The translations under genes and the position numbers were made by a program. The notes under the pieces were generated by a model. That model had not been told where the DNA came from, searched no databases, and saw only the letters and a program-made list of their open reading frames with translations. A stretch of 64,000 nt of DNA. It comes from Pectobacterium colocasium (GTDB taxonomy: Bacteria > Pseudomonadota > Gammaproteobacteria > Enterobacterales > Enterobacteriaceae). The DNA lies in assembly GCF_020181655.1 (NCBI RefSeq), contig NZ_CP084032.1, forward strand, positions 1,364,001 to 1,428,000, given 5' to 3'. This document shows, piece by piece, positions 16,202 through 24,867 of the stretch (the first letter of the stretch is position 1; every line of letters begins with the position of its first letter).

Positions 16202-19168
16202 TCAGAAGGACACGTCGACACCGCCGCGCAGCACTTCTTCGTTACCGCGATCGGCAAAGTGTTTGTCAGCACGCAGGAAGAAACGGGCATCCGCCGCTTT
16301 GCCTACGTCCAGCCTCACACCTGCCCACTGCGAGTCTTTGTCCAGTCGAATGCCCGGAATATCGAGGCGTTCTCCTTCCCGGCCCAATCCGCTCCAGCGG
16401 GCAGAAACATCCAGCGACGGATTGGTGAATGCATGCTGATATTCACCGCTCACACCAACACTGCTCCACCATCCCTGATTCCATTGCAGCAGCGCGCGCA
16501 GGTTAACCCCTGTCAGGCCAACGGTACGGGAATAATCATTGCCTTCTCCCGTCAGGCCAAATGCGCTGCCGGTATCCGTAAAGCCGCCAGTGGACAGATA
16601 GCTGTATTTGAGTCCTGCATAGGGTTGTACGCTAAAGATATCGTTGATCGCCCATTCGTAACCCGTTTTGAGCAGGCTCTGCCAGCTATCGCTTGAGGTA
16701 CTGCTGGAAACGGCTTCGACGTTGTTCAGCAAGATTGAACGCTGCAATTTATCGCGACCATGCTGATAGCTCAGGTTGCCCTGAACATACCATTCTGGCG
16801 TGAGGTTATAGCGCGCATAGGTCATCACCCCGTGCAGTTTATTTTCACTGCTGCCGCCGCTGCCCTCGTAATCTGCTTTGATTTGGCTGTTGGTATAGGC
16901 GATCCCGGCACGTAATCCCGGCGTGTCGAAGTCGGTATCCGTACCGATGGCAGTCAGCGTGATGTCGTAATGGCTGCCCAGATAGCCGGACTGTTTCAGG
17001 TCGCCGCGCAGCTTGCCGGTTTCAATCCACAGTCCGTAGTTTTTCCCGTTCCCTAACAGATCCAAGCGGTTGTTCAGGAGCTGGTTCTGATAATCCAGAC
17101 TGTTAAACAGAATGGCATTGCTGGAAGCGTGTGCCTGACCGGACAGCGAATCCAGTGCGATAGCGGCGGCACTCGCGCTGCCTAACTGCTGGAAGGCGGC
17201 GGCTTTAGCCAGTAAACCGGCTTGCTGTTCGCTGGTTGAGGACAGTGCTGACCAGCGATCGGCAACCTGTAGCGCCGATTCAACATTCGCCGCTGTCTGC
17301 AACTGCGCTGCGCTGCGCAAACCGCTGCTGGTGGCCGCTTCTACGGTATTCAGGCGGCTGAATGCGCCTGTCACGTCGTTGCTGCCGTAAGTCAGGTTCC
17401 CCGTCAGGAATAGCCCCAGATCGGTGGTACGGAATGTTCCCGTGATGCCCTGATTGCTGTGCAGCAGCGTTTCTTGTGTTTGGACGATGTAGGTATTGCT
17501 GGGCAGGCCAACGCGCAGTGTGCCATCCAGCGTCGCGCTGCCTTCCACGGTGAACGGGTTGGCCAGCGTCACGCTCAATAAGCCGTTGCTGCCCTGCGTG
17601 TAATTGCCTGCGACGGTTAGCCCACCTTCTGCGGTGGTGGCAACGATACCCGTGTTACTCACATTGCCGCCAATGCGGCCTTTTCCTGCCAGCGTGCCGG
17701 AGCCGGATACGCTGGCATTACCCACAATTGAGCCGTCAACGTACAGGCTATTGGCGGTGATTTGGGTATCGCCTTTATAGGTGTTGTTGCCTGTCAAACG
17801 CAGAATACCGCCTGCATTGCTGGCTCCGTTGACGATCAGGCCGTAGTCGCCGCTGATATCGTTAGCGAACGTGTAGTCGCCTGCGGTTAAACGCGCGGTG
17901 AAATTATCCGCGTAAAACATGGCTGGGCCTTTCACTGCTTTATCGACGTTGAGATCGCCCCAGCCAAAGGTGTCGTTATAAGGGCGTCCGTTGGCGGTAT
18001 CGGCGACCGAGATATAAGCAGGGTGGAAAACACTTCCTGTGATGTTGCCGTCGCTGTCTCGGATGATTTCGTAGTAAGCGTTCTCAGCATCGTAGCGAGT
18101 ATACCCGTCAGTGTGATAGGTCGCGGTGGTCAGCAGCGTTTGCTGCAGGTTATAGCCTGTCATCCACGGATAAACTGCCTGCACCAGCGAAGCTCCGCCC
18201 GCGACGCGCGGCGCTGCAAAAGAGGTACCGTGCGAACGCTCTGAAGTGCTGCTGCCTGCAACGGGATAATCAACATAGCCCGGTGCGCTCATGCAATAGG
18301 CAGCCACATTGCCACACTTATCAAAAAGATAAAGTTCAGCAGGACGCTCATTGCCTTCCTGTCCAACCCATTCAGGGATGTAACCTGTGACGGCCAAAAT
18401 GCCTTTTTGCAACGACGTTTCACCGAAAATTAGCGGGATCTGTGTGTTGGGGGAGGGCGTAGAACCGGCATTATTCCCCGTGGCGACAATGCTTAGTGCT
18501 TCAGCATCGACAATGCTTTTTAGCTCGTTACGCACTAAAAGGTAGCCAAAGTTGTTTCTTGCGTTATTCAGTGCATCGGCGGTCGTCAGCCGTTCGTCCG
18601 CGGCATAGGACATATTGATGATTTTCACGCCGGAATTGAGTAACCAATTCACGGCAGAGGTGGTGTTTTGATAGTCAAAGCGGCTATTTAACGACGCCTG
18701 CGCAATATAGAGTTGACTGTCGGGGGCGACGCCTCCTGCATAGCTGTCTGTCGCCAGACCGGCCAGCGCCAGTGCCACTAGCGTGCCGTGGCCGTTAACG
18801 CCTTGATTATCATTAAGCTGTGAACCGCCGACAAAAGAGGAAAAATGCAGATTGCTGTAATTAAATTCCGGGCGAGCCGCTTCCAGACCGGAGTCAATAA
18901 TCCCGACTTTAACCGCAGATGTGGTCGGCGTTTCCGGTGCTGTAGGAGTTTCCGGCGTTGTAGGAGTGGTTGGCGTCGTCGGTGTTGTGGGAGTGGGCGA
19001 TGTTGGCGCGATGCTGGCGGTTTCACCGCCGCCGCCTCCTCCACTGCCGCAGCCTGCCAGCATCAGCAACGCTAGACTAATATTGGCGGCGATGATGGAT
19101 TGGCGAAATGTTTTTCTTTTTGGCGCATCATTCTTTTTTAGTGGAAATAACTGAACTGCCGTCGTCAT
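16202..19168 (-). CDS. Subtilase (S8) autotransporter with lipobox
   Basis: Predicted 988-residue autotransporter serine protease. The signal sequence ends in a lipobox, LMLAGC (Cys40), followed by a Gly run and a TPT/PET-rich linker (about 52-83). The subtilase domain has Asp92 (VGIIDSG), His127 (NGHGT) and Ser316 (SHGTSFAAP). A passenger with an autotransporter-associated repeat (GGILRLTGNNTYKGDTQI) leads to a C-terminal beta-barrel domain (from about residue 720) ending in VSF. It should be exported, surface-displayed and possibly lipidated, like Neisseria NalP or the Ssp family. The ATG at 19168 follows AGGGA. Substrate unknown; a role in processing other surface proteins or in host contact is inference. 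Confidence 0.9.
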   Translation of the reverse strand: MTTAVQLFPLKKNDAPKRKTFRQSIIAANISLALLMLAGCGSGGGGGGETASIAPTSPTPTTPTTPTTPTTPETPTAPETPTTSAVKVGIIDSGLEAARPEFNYSNLHFSSFVGGSQLNDNQGVNGHGTLVALALAGLATDSYAGGVAPDSQLYIAQASLNSRFDYQNTTSAVNWLLNSGVKIINMSYAADERLTTADALNNARNNFGYLLVRNELKSIVDAEALSIVATGNNAGSTPSPNTQIPLIFGETSLQKGILAVTGYIPEWVGQEGNERPAELYLFDKCGNVAAYCMSAPGYVDYPVAGSSTSERSHGTSFAAPRVAGGASLVQAVYPWMTGYNLQQTLLTTATYHTDGYTRYDAENAYYEIIRDSDGNITGSVFHPAYISVADTANGRPYNDTFGWGDLNVDKAVKGPAMFYADNFTARLTAGDYTFANDISGDYGLIVNGASNAGGILRLTGNNTYKGDTQITANSLYVDGSIVGNASVSGSGTLAGKGRIGGNVSNTGIVATTAEGGLTVAGNYTQGSNGLLSVTLANPFTVEGSATLDGTLRVGLPSNTYIVQTQETLLHSNQGITGTFRTTDLGLFLTGNLTYGSNDVTGAFSRLNTVEAATSSGLRSAAQLQTAANVESALQVADRWSALSSTSEQQAGLLAKAAAFQQLGSASAAAIALDSLSGQAHASSNAILFNSLDYQNQLLNNRLDLLGNGKNYGLWIETGKLRGDLKQSGYLGSHYDITLTAIGTDTDFDTPGLRAGIAYTNSQIKADYEGSGGSSENKLHGVMTYARYNLTPEWYVQGNLSYQHGRDKLQRSILLNNVEAVSSSTSSDSWQSLLKTGYEWAINDIFSVQPYAGLKYSYLSTGGFTDTGSAFGLTGEGNDYSRTVGLTGVNLRALLQWNQGWWSSVGVSGEYQHAFTNPSLDVSARWSGLGREGERLDIPGIRLDKDSQWAGVRLDVGKAADARFFLRADKHFADRGNEEVLRGGVDVSF
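18905..19015 (-). repeat. In-frame TPT/PET-coding microrepeat in autotransporter linker
   Basis: The linker after the lipobox is built of imperfect 9-nt units coding Thr-Pro-Thr and Pro-Glu-Thr (for example TPTTPTTPTTPTTPETPTAP). The plus strand shows runs of gtngtnggngt. Such tracts often change length between strains by slippage without breaking the frame, here altering the spacer between lipid anchor and protease. Confidence 0.7.
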
Positions 19169-19401
19169 TGTCGTGTCCCTGTATTTATTACGAATAGAGA
19201 ACCGCCTCCCAAAAAACAGGGATTCGGAAAGTCAGACTGTTGTTAATGAGGGGGGCGCTATTCTGGTGAATAAACCTCATTTGCATGAAGGTCGGTTTCT
19301 GGTAGAAAAGAATCTCCGTCTCCTTCACTACTCTTTGTGCAATAGCTACAGAAAAGTGACAGCGAGGGACCGATTATTTTTTGTTGAATCAGGATAAGCC
19401 G

Positions 19402-19629
19402 ATGCTGGAATTACGCCCTAATTGTGAGCACTGTGACTGTGATTTACCGCCAGATACCGAAACGTATATCTGCTCCTATGAATGTACGTTCTGCCCAGAC
19501 TGTGCGGATACCGTCTTTCATCACGCCTGCCCGAACTGCGGCGGTGAGTTAGTCAAACGGCCGGTGCGTCCGGCACGCTGTCTGGTTAACGATCCGGCCT
19601 CAACGATTCGTATCGTAAAACCGCACTGA
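19402..19629 (+). CDS. DUF1272 family cysteine-rich protein
   Basis: Predicted 75-residue protein with nine cysteines arranged as zinc ribbons or knuckles (CEHCDCDLP, CSYECTFCPDCA, CPNCGGEL), typical of DUF1272. The ATG at 19402 has AGGATAA upstream; a TTG at 19381 is in frame but lacks a site. Family members are small, cytoplasmic and of unknown function, probably binding zinc. It stands alone on the plus strand between two minus-strand units. Confidence 0.8.
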   Translation: MLELRPNCEHCDCDLPPDTETYICSYECTFCPDCADTVFHHACPNCGGELVKRPVRPARCLVNDPASTIRIVKPH

Positions 19630-19715
19630 GCGGGCGGAAAGTTTTGTTCCCGCCGCGTGAGAATCCAAACCGCCCGCAGCGTGACGCTTAACTGGCGGTT
19701 TGGCGATGACCCGTA

Positions 19716-19907
19716 TCAGGGTTTTTTCTTCGGCCAGTCCTCGTCTTCATCATCCCATTTATCGTTGTTGTCACGATGCGGGGGCAATTTGGGTTTGTTG
19801 AGCAGAAAACGCGTGTGGTCAACGTTGCGCAATTCTTTGATGCCGTTAATCAGCATGCCAATCAGGATAATCAGGATTATCCACCAGTAATCAGCCAGCC
19901 ATGCCAT
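19716..19907 (-). CDS. ypfN: YpfN family small membrane protein (UPF0370)
   Basis: Predicted 63-residue protein with one N-terminal membrane helix ([17 protein letters not shown]) and an acidic, Asp/Glu/Lys-rich tail ([15 protein letters not shown]). Length and sequence match E. coli YpfN, which also lies just downstream of dapE. It follows the M15 peptidase by 2 nt, so translation is probably coupled. Its function is unknown. Confidence 0.9.
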   Translation of the reverse strand: MAWLADYWWIILIILIGMLINGIKELRNVDHTRFLLNKPKLPPHRDNNDKWDDEDEDWPKKKP

Positions 19908-19909
19908 GG

Positions 19910-20584
19910 TTACGCCTCGTCAACATTATGAATATAACGGGTAAACAGCTGCGGCAAGTTCTGGCAAAGCCAGTGGTAGCCTGCAATATCTTCATCTTGC
20001 CAGGCGGCAAGAATGAGGTCGGGTGTAAGCTGTTCTTCCGCATACTGTGCTAATGGATAATAGCTGATATGCCAGGGTTCGACTGCGACACCGCCGAGAT
20101 CGTGCGCATAAGGCCGATAAAAACCGTATTCATGCATGTGCGCGCTCAACCACGCGTTCAAGACGGCAAAATAACCGCCTTCTTCATATTCCCACGGTTC
20201 TAGCTGGAGCGAACTGCCTGCGGGTAATAAATCGGGATCGTAGATATCGAGATCGCTGCCCCAGTGGTGGCGGCTGGATCCGGGCATGGCAGACCAGCGT
20301 AGAATTGCTTCACAGCGCTCGGCGTCGTCCAGAGCTGACACATCCAGAGGCTGACTGTTTGCATCCATGACGGGACGTTCACCGCGAAACTTGCCATTCC
20401 AGATTTGACGCTGGCGTTCGAAATCCCGAAACGTACTGGCGGGCTGTAGGTTAAATCCTGCGGTTTTTGCCGCCAGCTGTAGCGCCAGAAACGCTGTTAC
20501 CGCCTCCGGTTGAAGGCGATGGCGACCGTCTAAAGCGACCAGATGCTGGTCGCTTTTACCGGTTAACATAGCTGACGTCATCAT
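19910..20584 (-). CDS. VanY-like D-Ala-D-Ala carboxypeptidase (peptidase M15B)
   Basis: Predicted 224-residue M15-family peptidase. The zinc ligands are visible in [16 protein letters not shown] (His...Asp) and EPWHISYYP (His), with catalytic Glu just before it. An ATGATGA at 20584-20578 overlaps the dapE stop, so the gene is translationally coupled to dapE; a longer frame to 20653 would sit inside dapE. No signal peptide is obvious, which is unusual for peptidoglycan enzymes and suggests cytoplasmic muropeptide recycling or another peptide substrate. Some gammaproteobacteria carry the same gene between dapE and ypfN. Confidence 0.8.
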   Translation of the reverse strand: MMTSAMLTGKSDQHLVALDGRHRLQPEAVTAFLALQLAAKTAGFNLQPASTFRDFERQRQIWNGKFRGERPVMDANSQPLDVSALDDAERCEAILRWSAMPGSSRHHWGSDLDIYDPDLLPAGSSLQLEPWEYEEGGYFAVLNAWLSAHMHEYGFYRPYAHDLGGVAVEPWHISYYPLAQYAEEQLTPDLILAAWQDEDIAGYHWLCQNLPQLFTRYIHNVDEA

Positions 20585-21708
20585 GCGATGAGCTGCTCCA
20601 TAATGCGCTGGTACATCCGGCTCAGCAGCTGCAAGTCTGCCGCGCTGACGCACTCGTCCACTTTATGGATTGTGGCATTGACGGGGCCGAGTTCAACCAC
20701 CTGTGCGCCCATACGCGCGATGAAACGGCCATCGGAGGTGCCACCATTGGTCAGCAGCTCTGGAGTCACCTCGTTGTAATGCTCGACGGCATTCACTACG
20801 GCATCGACCAGTTCGCCGCGAGCGGTCAGGAACGGCTGGCCGGAGAGCTTCCAGTCGATGGTGTAATTGAGCTGGTGACGATCCAGTAATTCTGCGACGC
20901 GTTGCTGGATTAGCGTATCTGTTAATTCGGTGCTGAAACGGAAATTGAACTGCACAAACAGTTCGCCGGGGATGACGTTGTTGCTGCCGGTGCCTGCCTG
21001 AATATTGGCAATCTGCATGGTGGTTGGCGGGAAGAAATCGTTGCCCCGATCCCACTCGGTGGCGATCAGCTCGTTAAGCGCTGGTGCGGCACGATGGACA
21101 GGGTTGTCCGCCAGATGAGGATAGGCAACGTGTCCTTGTACGCCGTGTACGTACAGGTTCGCCGTGATAGAACCACGACGGCCATTTTTTACCACATCGC
21201 CCACAACATGCGTACTCGACGGCTCGCCGACCAGACAGTAGTCCAGGCGTTCGTTGCGTGCCATCAGCGCCTCAACCACTTTTACCGTGCCGTTAACGGC
21301 GCTGGCTTCTTCGTCCGACGTAATCAGGAACGCGAGACGCCCTTGATGATTCGGGTGAGCGGCGACAAAGCGCTCGGCGGCAATCACCATTGCTGCCAGC
21401 GAACCTTTCATATCCGCGGCACCGCGACCGTACAACATACCGTCACGGATGATCGGTTCAAACGGTGGGTGCTGCCACTGGTTTTCATCCCCGCTGGGAA
21501 CCACATCGGTGTGTCCTGCGAAGGCCAGCGTTTTTCCCGCACCGCGCCATGCCCAAAAGTTCTGGGTATCGCCAAAGTCCATTGCTTCGACGGTAAAGCC
21601 AATCGCCGTCAGGCGTTCAATCATGAGCGCCTGGCAGCCCTCGTCATTCGGGCTAAGGGAAGGGCGTTTAATTAACTGTTGAGCGAGCTCTATGACTGGG
21701 CAAGACAC
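20581..21708 (-). CDS. dapE: Succinyl-diaminopimelate desuccinylase
   Basis: Predicted 375-residue M20 metallohydrolase, the same length as E. coli DapE. It hydrolyses N-succinyl-LL-diaminopimelate in the lysine and meso-DAP pathway. Metal-binding motifs are [31 protein letters not shown] and [13 protein letters not shown] at 21708 ([12 protein letters not shown]) matches the E. coli N-terminus; an upstream in-frame start at 21783 would run into yffB. Gene order yffB-dapE is conserved with E. coli, with 1 nt between the two. Confidence 0.95.
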   Translation of the reverse strand: MSCPVIELAQQLIKRPSLSPNDEGCQALMIERLTAIGFTVEAMDFGDTQNFWAWRGAGKTLAFAGHTDVVPSGDENQWQHPPFEPIIRDGMLYGRGAADMKGSLAAMVIAAERFVAAHPNHQGRLAFLITSDEEASAVNGTVKVVEALMARNERLDYCLVGEPSSTHVVGDVVKNGRRGSITANLYVHGVQGHVAYPHLADNPVHRAAPALNELIATEWDRGNDFFPPTTMQIANIQAGTGSNNVIPGELFVQFNFRFSTELTDTLIQQRVAELLDRHQLNYTIDWKLSGQPFLTARGELVDAVVNAVEHYNEVTPELLTNGGTSDGRFIARMGAQVVELGPVNATIHKVDECVSAADLQLLSRMYQRIMEQLIA

Positions 21709-21709
21709 G

Positions 21710-22087
21710 TTATTGGTTCTCCGCAATAAATTTCTGGTAGCTGTCGATACTAAACCCAAGCAGCGCGTTACCGCCATCGGCAACCAGCAACGGTCGTTTA
21801 ATCACCGCTGGCTGTTCCAGCATCAGGCTTTTGGCGGCCTCTGCGCTGTCACGAGTATCGCTATTGATTAATTCACGCCGTTCCTCACTGAGCTTACGCC
21901 AGGTCGTTCCGCGTGTATTGAGTAAAGCCTGAAACCCCAGTTGGTCGATAAAACGCTGTAGCTGCTGTTCATCCAGACCGTCGGCACGGTAATCATGGAA
22001 GAGATACGCCACCTGTTGATCGTCCAGCCAGCGGCGCGCTTTCTTTATGGTGTCACAGTTTTTGATGCCGTACATGGTCAGCGCCAT
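21710..22087 (-). CDS. yffB: ArsC/Spx-family reductase-like protein YffB
   Basis: Predicted 125-residue thioredoxin-fold protein of the ArsC/Spx/YffB type. The N-terminus [17 protein letters not shown] carries a single cysteine (Cys of the NC motif), and [10 protein letters not shown] with VIKRPLLV are family signatures. Proteins of this group use glutathione in ArsC-like reductions, but the substrate of YffB is not established. It is the first gene of the yffB-dapE operon as in E. coli. Confidence 0.93.
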   Translation of the reverse strand: MALTMYGIKNCDTIKKARRWLDDQQVAYLFHDYRADGLDEQQLQRFIDQLGFQALLNTRGTTWRKLSEERRELINSDTRDSAEAAKSLMLEQPAVIKRPLLVADGGNALLGFSIDSYQKFIAENQ

Positions 22088-22262
22088 AGGGGTAAAATCC
22101 TTTCTGCTTATTGGGTTGCATGACGATCGCTGTTCTCGGCAGCGCGGCCTGATGAGGCCTAATCGGGCGATAGCCCAGCATGCCGAAAAAAGGCGGGGAG
22201 ATCTACTGTGAACTGTGTAGCAGAAATAGGCGGCAGTACGCTTTTTATACTTTCATAATACT

Positions 22263-22291
22263 TTTACCTGATTAAAAAGTGTGCGTATAAT
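22263..22291 (+). promoter_or_regulatory. Sigma-70-type promoter for ypfM
   Basis: A TATAAT -10 box at 22286-22291 is preceded at 17-nt spacing by TTTACC (22263-22268), a weak -35. It lies 29 nt upstream of the ypfM start codon, leaving a short leader with an AAGAGG ribosome site. Confidence 0.6.
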
Positions 22292-22320
22292 GCATCGCCG
22301 TTAATCACCAAGAGGTTCGC

Positions 22321-22380
22321 ATGGTAGAAGTAGAAGTGAGTACTTGGAAAGATTTTATTGAAGCAATGTTACGTAAATAA
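22321..22380 (+). CDS. ypfM: YpfM small protein (19 residues)
   Basis: A 20-codon frame, MVEVEVSTWKDFIEAMLRK, begins with ATG at 22321 behind AAGAGG. It resembles the E. coli YpfM microprotein (WKDFIE.MLRK core) and lies at the same locus, divergent from yffB-dapE. A promoter precedes it and a strong terminator follows within about 50 nt, so it is its own small transcription unit. It has no membrane segment; function is unknown. Confidence 0.88.
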   Translation: MVEVEVSTWKDFIEAMLRK

Positions 22381-22431
22381 TAACGAGAAGTACTGTTAGT
22401 CATTGCATACCAGGAATAAAATCATACGAAT

Positions 22432-22465
22432 AAGCAGTATTGAGTCTCTCAATACTGCTTTTTTT
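22432..22465 (+). terminator. Intrinsic terminator of ypfM
   Basis: A 13-bp perfect stem, AAGCAGTATTGAG with CTCAATACTGCTT around a 3-nt loop, runs directly into a T tract. It ends the ypfM unit and faces the converging racemase gene. Confidence 0.92.
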
Positions 22466-22545
22466 CTATCCAAAAAGGGGAAACTTGAGTGAATAAAAGA
22501 GGGTATTATTAAGCTTGCGAACGAAATCCATTTTATCCAATTAAT

Positions 22546-23256
22546 TCATGTGGATGATTGGTTAAGCGCAAATTTCGCAGCGGCAATTGCGTGAAGCTTA
22601 CTGGTGTCAAAAAGAGGAACTGTCGCATCTTGGGCGCTGATTAACAGCGGAATTTCCGTACACCCCAGAATGATGCCTTCCGCGCCTTGCTGTTCAAGCT
22701 GCTGGATAATGCCCCGATAGGCCTGCCGCGAGGTGTCGTTAATGTTCCCCAGACACAGTTCGTCGTAAATGATGCGGTTAACGATTTCCTTTCCCTCATG
22801 ATCGGGAACCATCACCTCCACGCCAAATCGTTCCTGAATGCGCTGGCGATAGAAATCCTGCTCCATCGTGTAGCGGGTTCCGAGCAGGCCGACTTTCTTC
22901 AATCCGTGCTGTTTCAGGCTGGTACCGGTGGCATCGGCAATATGCAAAAGAGGAAGCTGGCAGGCACGTTCAACGTCATCGGCCACTTTATGCATGGTGT
23001 TGGTACAGATGACGATAGCGTCTGCGCCAGCCTGACGTAATCCTACTGCGATATTGCTGAGTAAAGCGGCTGACTGCTCCCAATCACCTTGTGACTGCAA
23101 CCGTTCGATCTCGTGGAAATCGACGCTGTGCAGGATGATTTTGGCGGAGTGCAGGCCGCCAAGTTGGCCTTTCACATACTCGTTGATCATGCGGTAATAC
23201 GGGATGGTGGATTCCCAACTCATTCCCCCGATCAGACCCAGCGTTTTGCTTACCAT
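22546..23256 (-). CDS. Aspartate/glutamate racemase family protein
   Basis: Predicted 236-residue cofactor-independent amino-acid racemase. Catalytic cysteines are visible in IVICTNTMHK and ILGCTEIPLL, with the N-terminal GLIGGMSWESTIPYYRMIN typical of YgeA/RacD-type aspartate racemases. The ATG at 23256 is chosen for its GAAGGAAGG ribosome site; an upstream in-frame start at 23379 is unlikely. It would interconvert L- and D-forms of an acidic or other amino acid in the cytoplasm. It stands alone between ypfM and cspE and is not part of the E. coli order at this locus. Confidence 0.87.
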   Translation of the reverse strand: MVSKTLGLIGGMSWESTIPYYRMINEYVKGQLGGLHSAKIILHSVDFHEIERLQSQGDWEQSAALLSNIAVGLRQAGADAIVICTNTMHKVADDVERACQLPLLHIADATGTSLKQHGLKKVGLLGTRYTMEQDFYRQRIQERFGVEVMVPDHEGKEIVNRIIYDELCLGNINDTSRQAYRGIIQQLEQQGAEGIILGCTEIPLLISAQDATVPLFDTSKLHAIAAAKFALNQSST

Positions 23257-23474
23257 GGTGCCTTCCTTCGATATCATAAAAAGTGATGAATCGGCCAGAA
23301 CCGAGCGCTCTGCGTTCTGCATCGGGTTAAAATAGGGCAGCGAGGTCTCCCGGTATACATTTTTAGCGATTTTTATCACTTTTTATCCAACTTCAACTGG
23401 ACAAAAGGCCAATCTATTGTTGTACTGTACCTGACACAGATTTTGTGTCTTTCATTCATGTAAAGGTAAGTTTG

Positions 23475-23684
23475 ATGTCTAAGATTAAAGGTAGTGTTAA
23501 GTGGTTTAATGAGTCCAAAGGCTTCGGTTTCATTACTCCTGAAGATGGTAGCAAAGACGTGTTCGTACACTTCTCTGCCATCCAGAGCAATGGTTTCAAA
23601 ACTCTGGCTGAAGGTCAGCGTGTAGAGTTCGAAATCACTGACGGTGCCAAAGGTCCTTCTGCTGCTAACGTTAACGCTATTTAA
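23475..23684 (+). CDS. cspE: Cold shock-like protein CspE
   Basis: Predicted 69-residue single-domain cold-shock protein. RNP1 (KGFGFITP) and RNP2 (VFVHFSAI) are intact and the whole sequence is nearly that of E. coli CspE. It binds single-stranded RNA and acts as a transcription antiterminator and mRNA stabiliser. The ATG at 23475 gives the family length. Position beside crcB agrees with E. coli. Confidence 0.95.
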   Translation: MSKIKGSVKWFNESKGFGFITPEDGSKDVFVHFSAIQSNGFKTLAEGQRVEFEITDGAKGPSAANVNAI

Positions 23685-23700
23685 TTATACCGATTTCGTG

Positions 23701-23728
23701 AAAAACCCGCCTATGGCGGGTTTTTTTT
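23701..23728 (+). terminator. Intrinsic terminator of cspE
   Basis: AAAAACCCGCC, a 3-nt loop, then GGCGGGTTTTTTTT lies 17 nt after the cspE stop. It is a compact GC stem with an eight-T tract, and the A run on the other side may let it work for transcription from crcB as well. Confidence 0.93.
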
Positions 23729-23781
23729 GCTTCATTTTCCACGTGCTATCAATTTTCACGTGCCATCAATTATCAAAAATA

Positions 23782-24165
23782 TCAGTGCGTTGTCACCCAC
23801 GTGACCAGAGCAAACGCCAGCGCGGTCATCAGTAACGATCCCGCCAGATTCAACAACACATGTAACCCCGCCGCTGCCAGCTGTCCGCTTTGCAGAAACA
23901 TGACAACCTCTGCGGAAAAGGTAGAAAACGTTGTTAGGCCGCCGCATAGCCCGGTGGTAATCAACATTTTCCAGCCCTGATCGAGATGAGGATGGCGCAG
24001 GAAGAAAGCGAGGGCGCCGCCAATCACAAAGGCGCCAATCAAGTTGGCAAGTAAGGTACCCAGCGGCAGCGTTGGATACAGATTATTAAACTTCATTCCG
24101 AGTTGCCAGCGTGCCACGCTGCCAACTCCGCCACCAATAAATACCGCGAGTAATGTACTAAACAT
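23782..24165 (-). CDS. crcB: Fluoride ion channel CrcB (Fluc)
   Basis: Predicted 127-residue four-helix membrane protein of the CrcB/Fluc family, which exports fluoride as an antiparallel dimer. Signatures are [26 protein letters not shown] and the central [13 protein letters not shown] motif with the phenylalanine box. The ATG at 24165 follows AGGAAAG; an in-frame start at 24267 would run into the leader RNA. The leader carries a fluoride riboswitch, which supports the assignment. Confidence 0.95.
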   Translation of the reverse strand: MFSTLLAVFIGGGVGSVARWQLGMKFNNLYPTLPLGTLLANLIGAFVIGGALAFFLRHPHLDQGWKMLITTGLCGGLTTFSTFSAEVVMFLQSGQLAAAGLHVLLNLAGSLLMTALAFALVTWVTTH

Positions 24166-24252
24166 AGAAATCTTTCCTGGATTATTTGTGCTTAGGGCGT
24201 TTTTGTCATCTCGAAGAGTATCGGGCAGGACGCTACGCCCTCTCTGCGAGGT

Positions 24253-24350
24253 GGACGTAGACATCATTAGCCAAGTGGCGGTTGTACCCTGTCGTTCAGT
24301 CTGCCAGCGTTTTTGGTGGCATTAGGGTAGGGAGGAATGTCATCTCCGCT
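24253..24350 (-). promoter_or_regulatory. Fluoride riboswitch (crcB motif)
   Basis: On the transcribed strand the 5' element GGAGATGACATTCCTCCC and the 3' element GGCTAATGATGTCTACG match the crcB RNA consensus. GACAT and ATGTC can form the long-range pairing, and CCGCC pairs with the adjacent GGC side to form the second helix. It sits about 90 nt upstream of crcB. Between aptamer and gene, AGGGCGT (24235-24241) and ACGCCCT (24194-24200) can pair and may form part of the expression platform. Fluoride binding would switch crcB on. Confidence 0.82.
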
Positions 24351-24587
24351 TTGGAGGGAAAAGTTTACGTCGTCGGACAGTTTTTTTGTAGTGATACCGA
24401 GGGAAAAGTTGTAAACCAATCTGAATGCGTGTGAAAGCGCTTTTCCCGCGTCTTACTTTGTTACAGATGGCGATTGTATCGTGTTGCGTAAGGTTTTACA
24501 TAGAAGGCATAGGATAAAAAGCATTGCTCCGACAAGAATAGTCTCGTTTGCTGGCGTCTCCAGCCTCTGTAAATCAGGTAGGTTTGT

Positions 24588-24785
24588 ATGGAAGGTATCA
24601 GTATTGCCAAACTGTTGGTGATTGGCGCATTAATCATCCTGCTGTTCGGTACGAATAAACTTCGTAGCTTAGGCGGTGATTTGGGCGCGGCGATTAAAGG
24701 CTTTAAAAAGGCGATGAATGACGATCAACCGGCAAAAACGGATGATACAGCAGCGCTGCATGATTCATCTCGTAAAGAATCCTGA
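24588..24785 (+). CDS. tatE: Twin-arginine translocase subunit TatE
   Basis: Predicted 65-residue TatA/TatE protein: an N-terminal membrane helix ([18 protein letters not shown]), the FGTNKL hinge, an amphipathic helix ([16 protein letters not shown]) and a short polar tail. TatE is the shorter TatA homologue that helps form the Tat pore for folded proteins. The position between crcB and lipA matches E. coli; the intervening ybeM of E. coli is absent. Confidence 0.93.
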   Translation: MEGISIAKLLVIGALIILLFGTNKLRSLGGDLGAAIKGFKKAMNDDQPAKTDDTAALHDSSRKES

Positions 24786-24801
24786 TTGCCCATCACACAG
24801 C

Positions 24802-24831
24802 AAAACGGACGGCTATTGCCGTCCGTTTTTT
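24802..24831 (+). terminator. Terminator after tatE
   Basis: AAAACGGACGGC, loop TATT, GCCGTCCGTTTTTT forms a strong stem with a T tract about 17 nt after the tatE stop. The A run on the left side also allows termination of leftward transcription from lipA. Confidence 0.92.
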
Positions 24832-24867
24832 ATTCCACACAAAAAATGTGTAAAAAACTATGAGCGC

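Noticed and set aside
19616..19660. Terminator after the DUF1272 gene
   Set aside because: A GGCGGAAA/TTCCCGCC stem is present, but no T tract follows on the plus strand, so I did not list it.
21094..21675. 193-codon plus-strand frame inside dapE
   Set aside because: Antisense shadow of dapE, which is complete and conserved.
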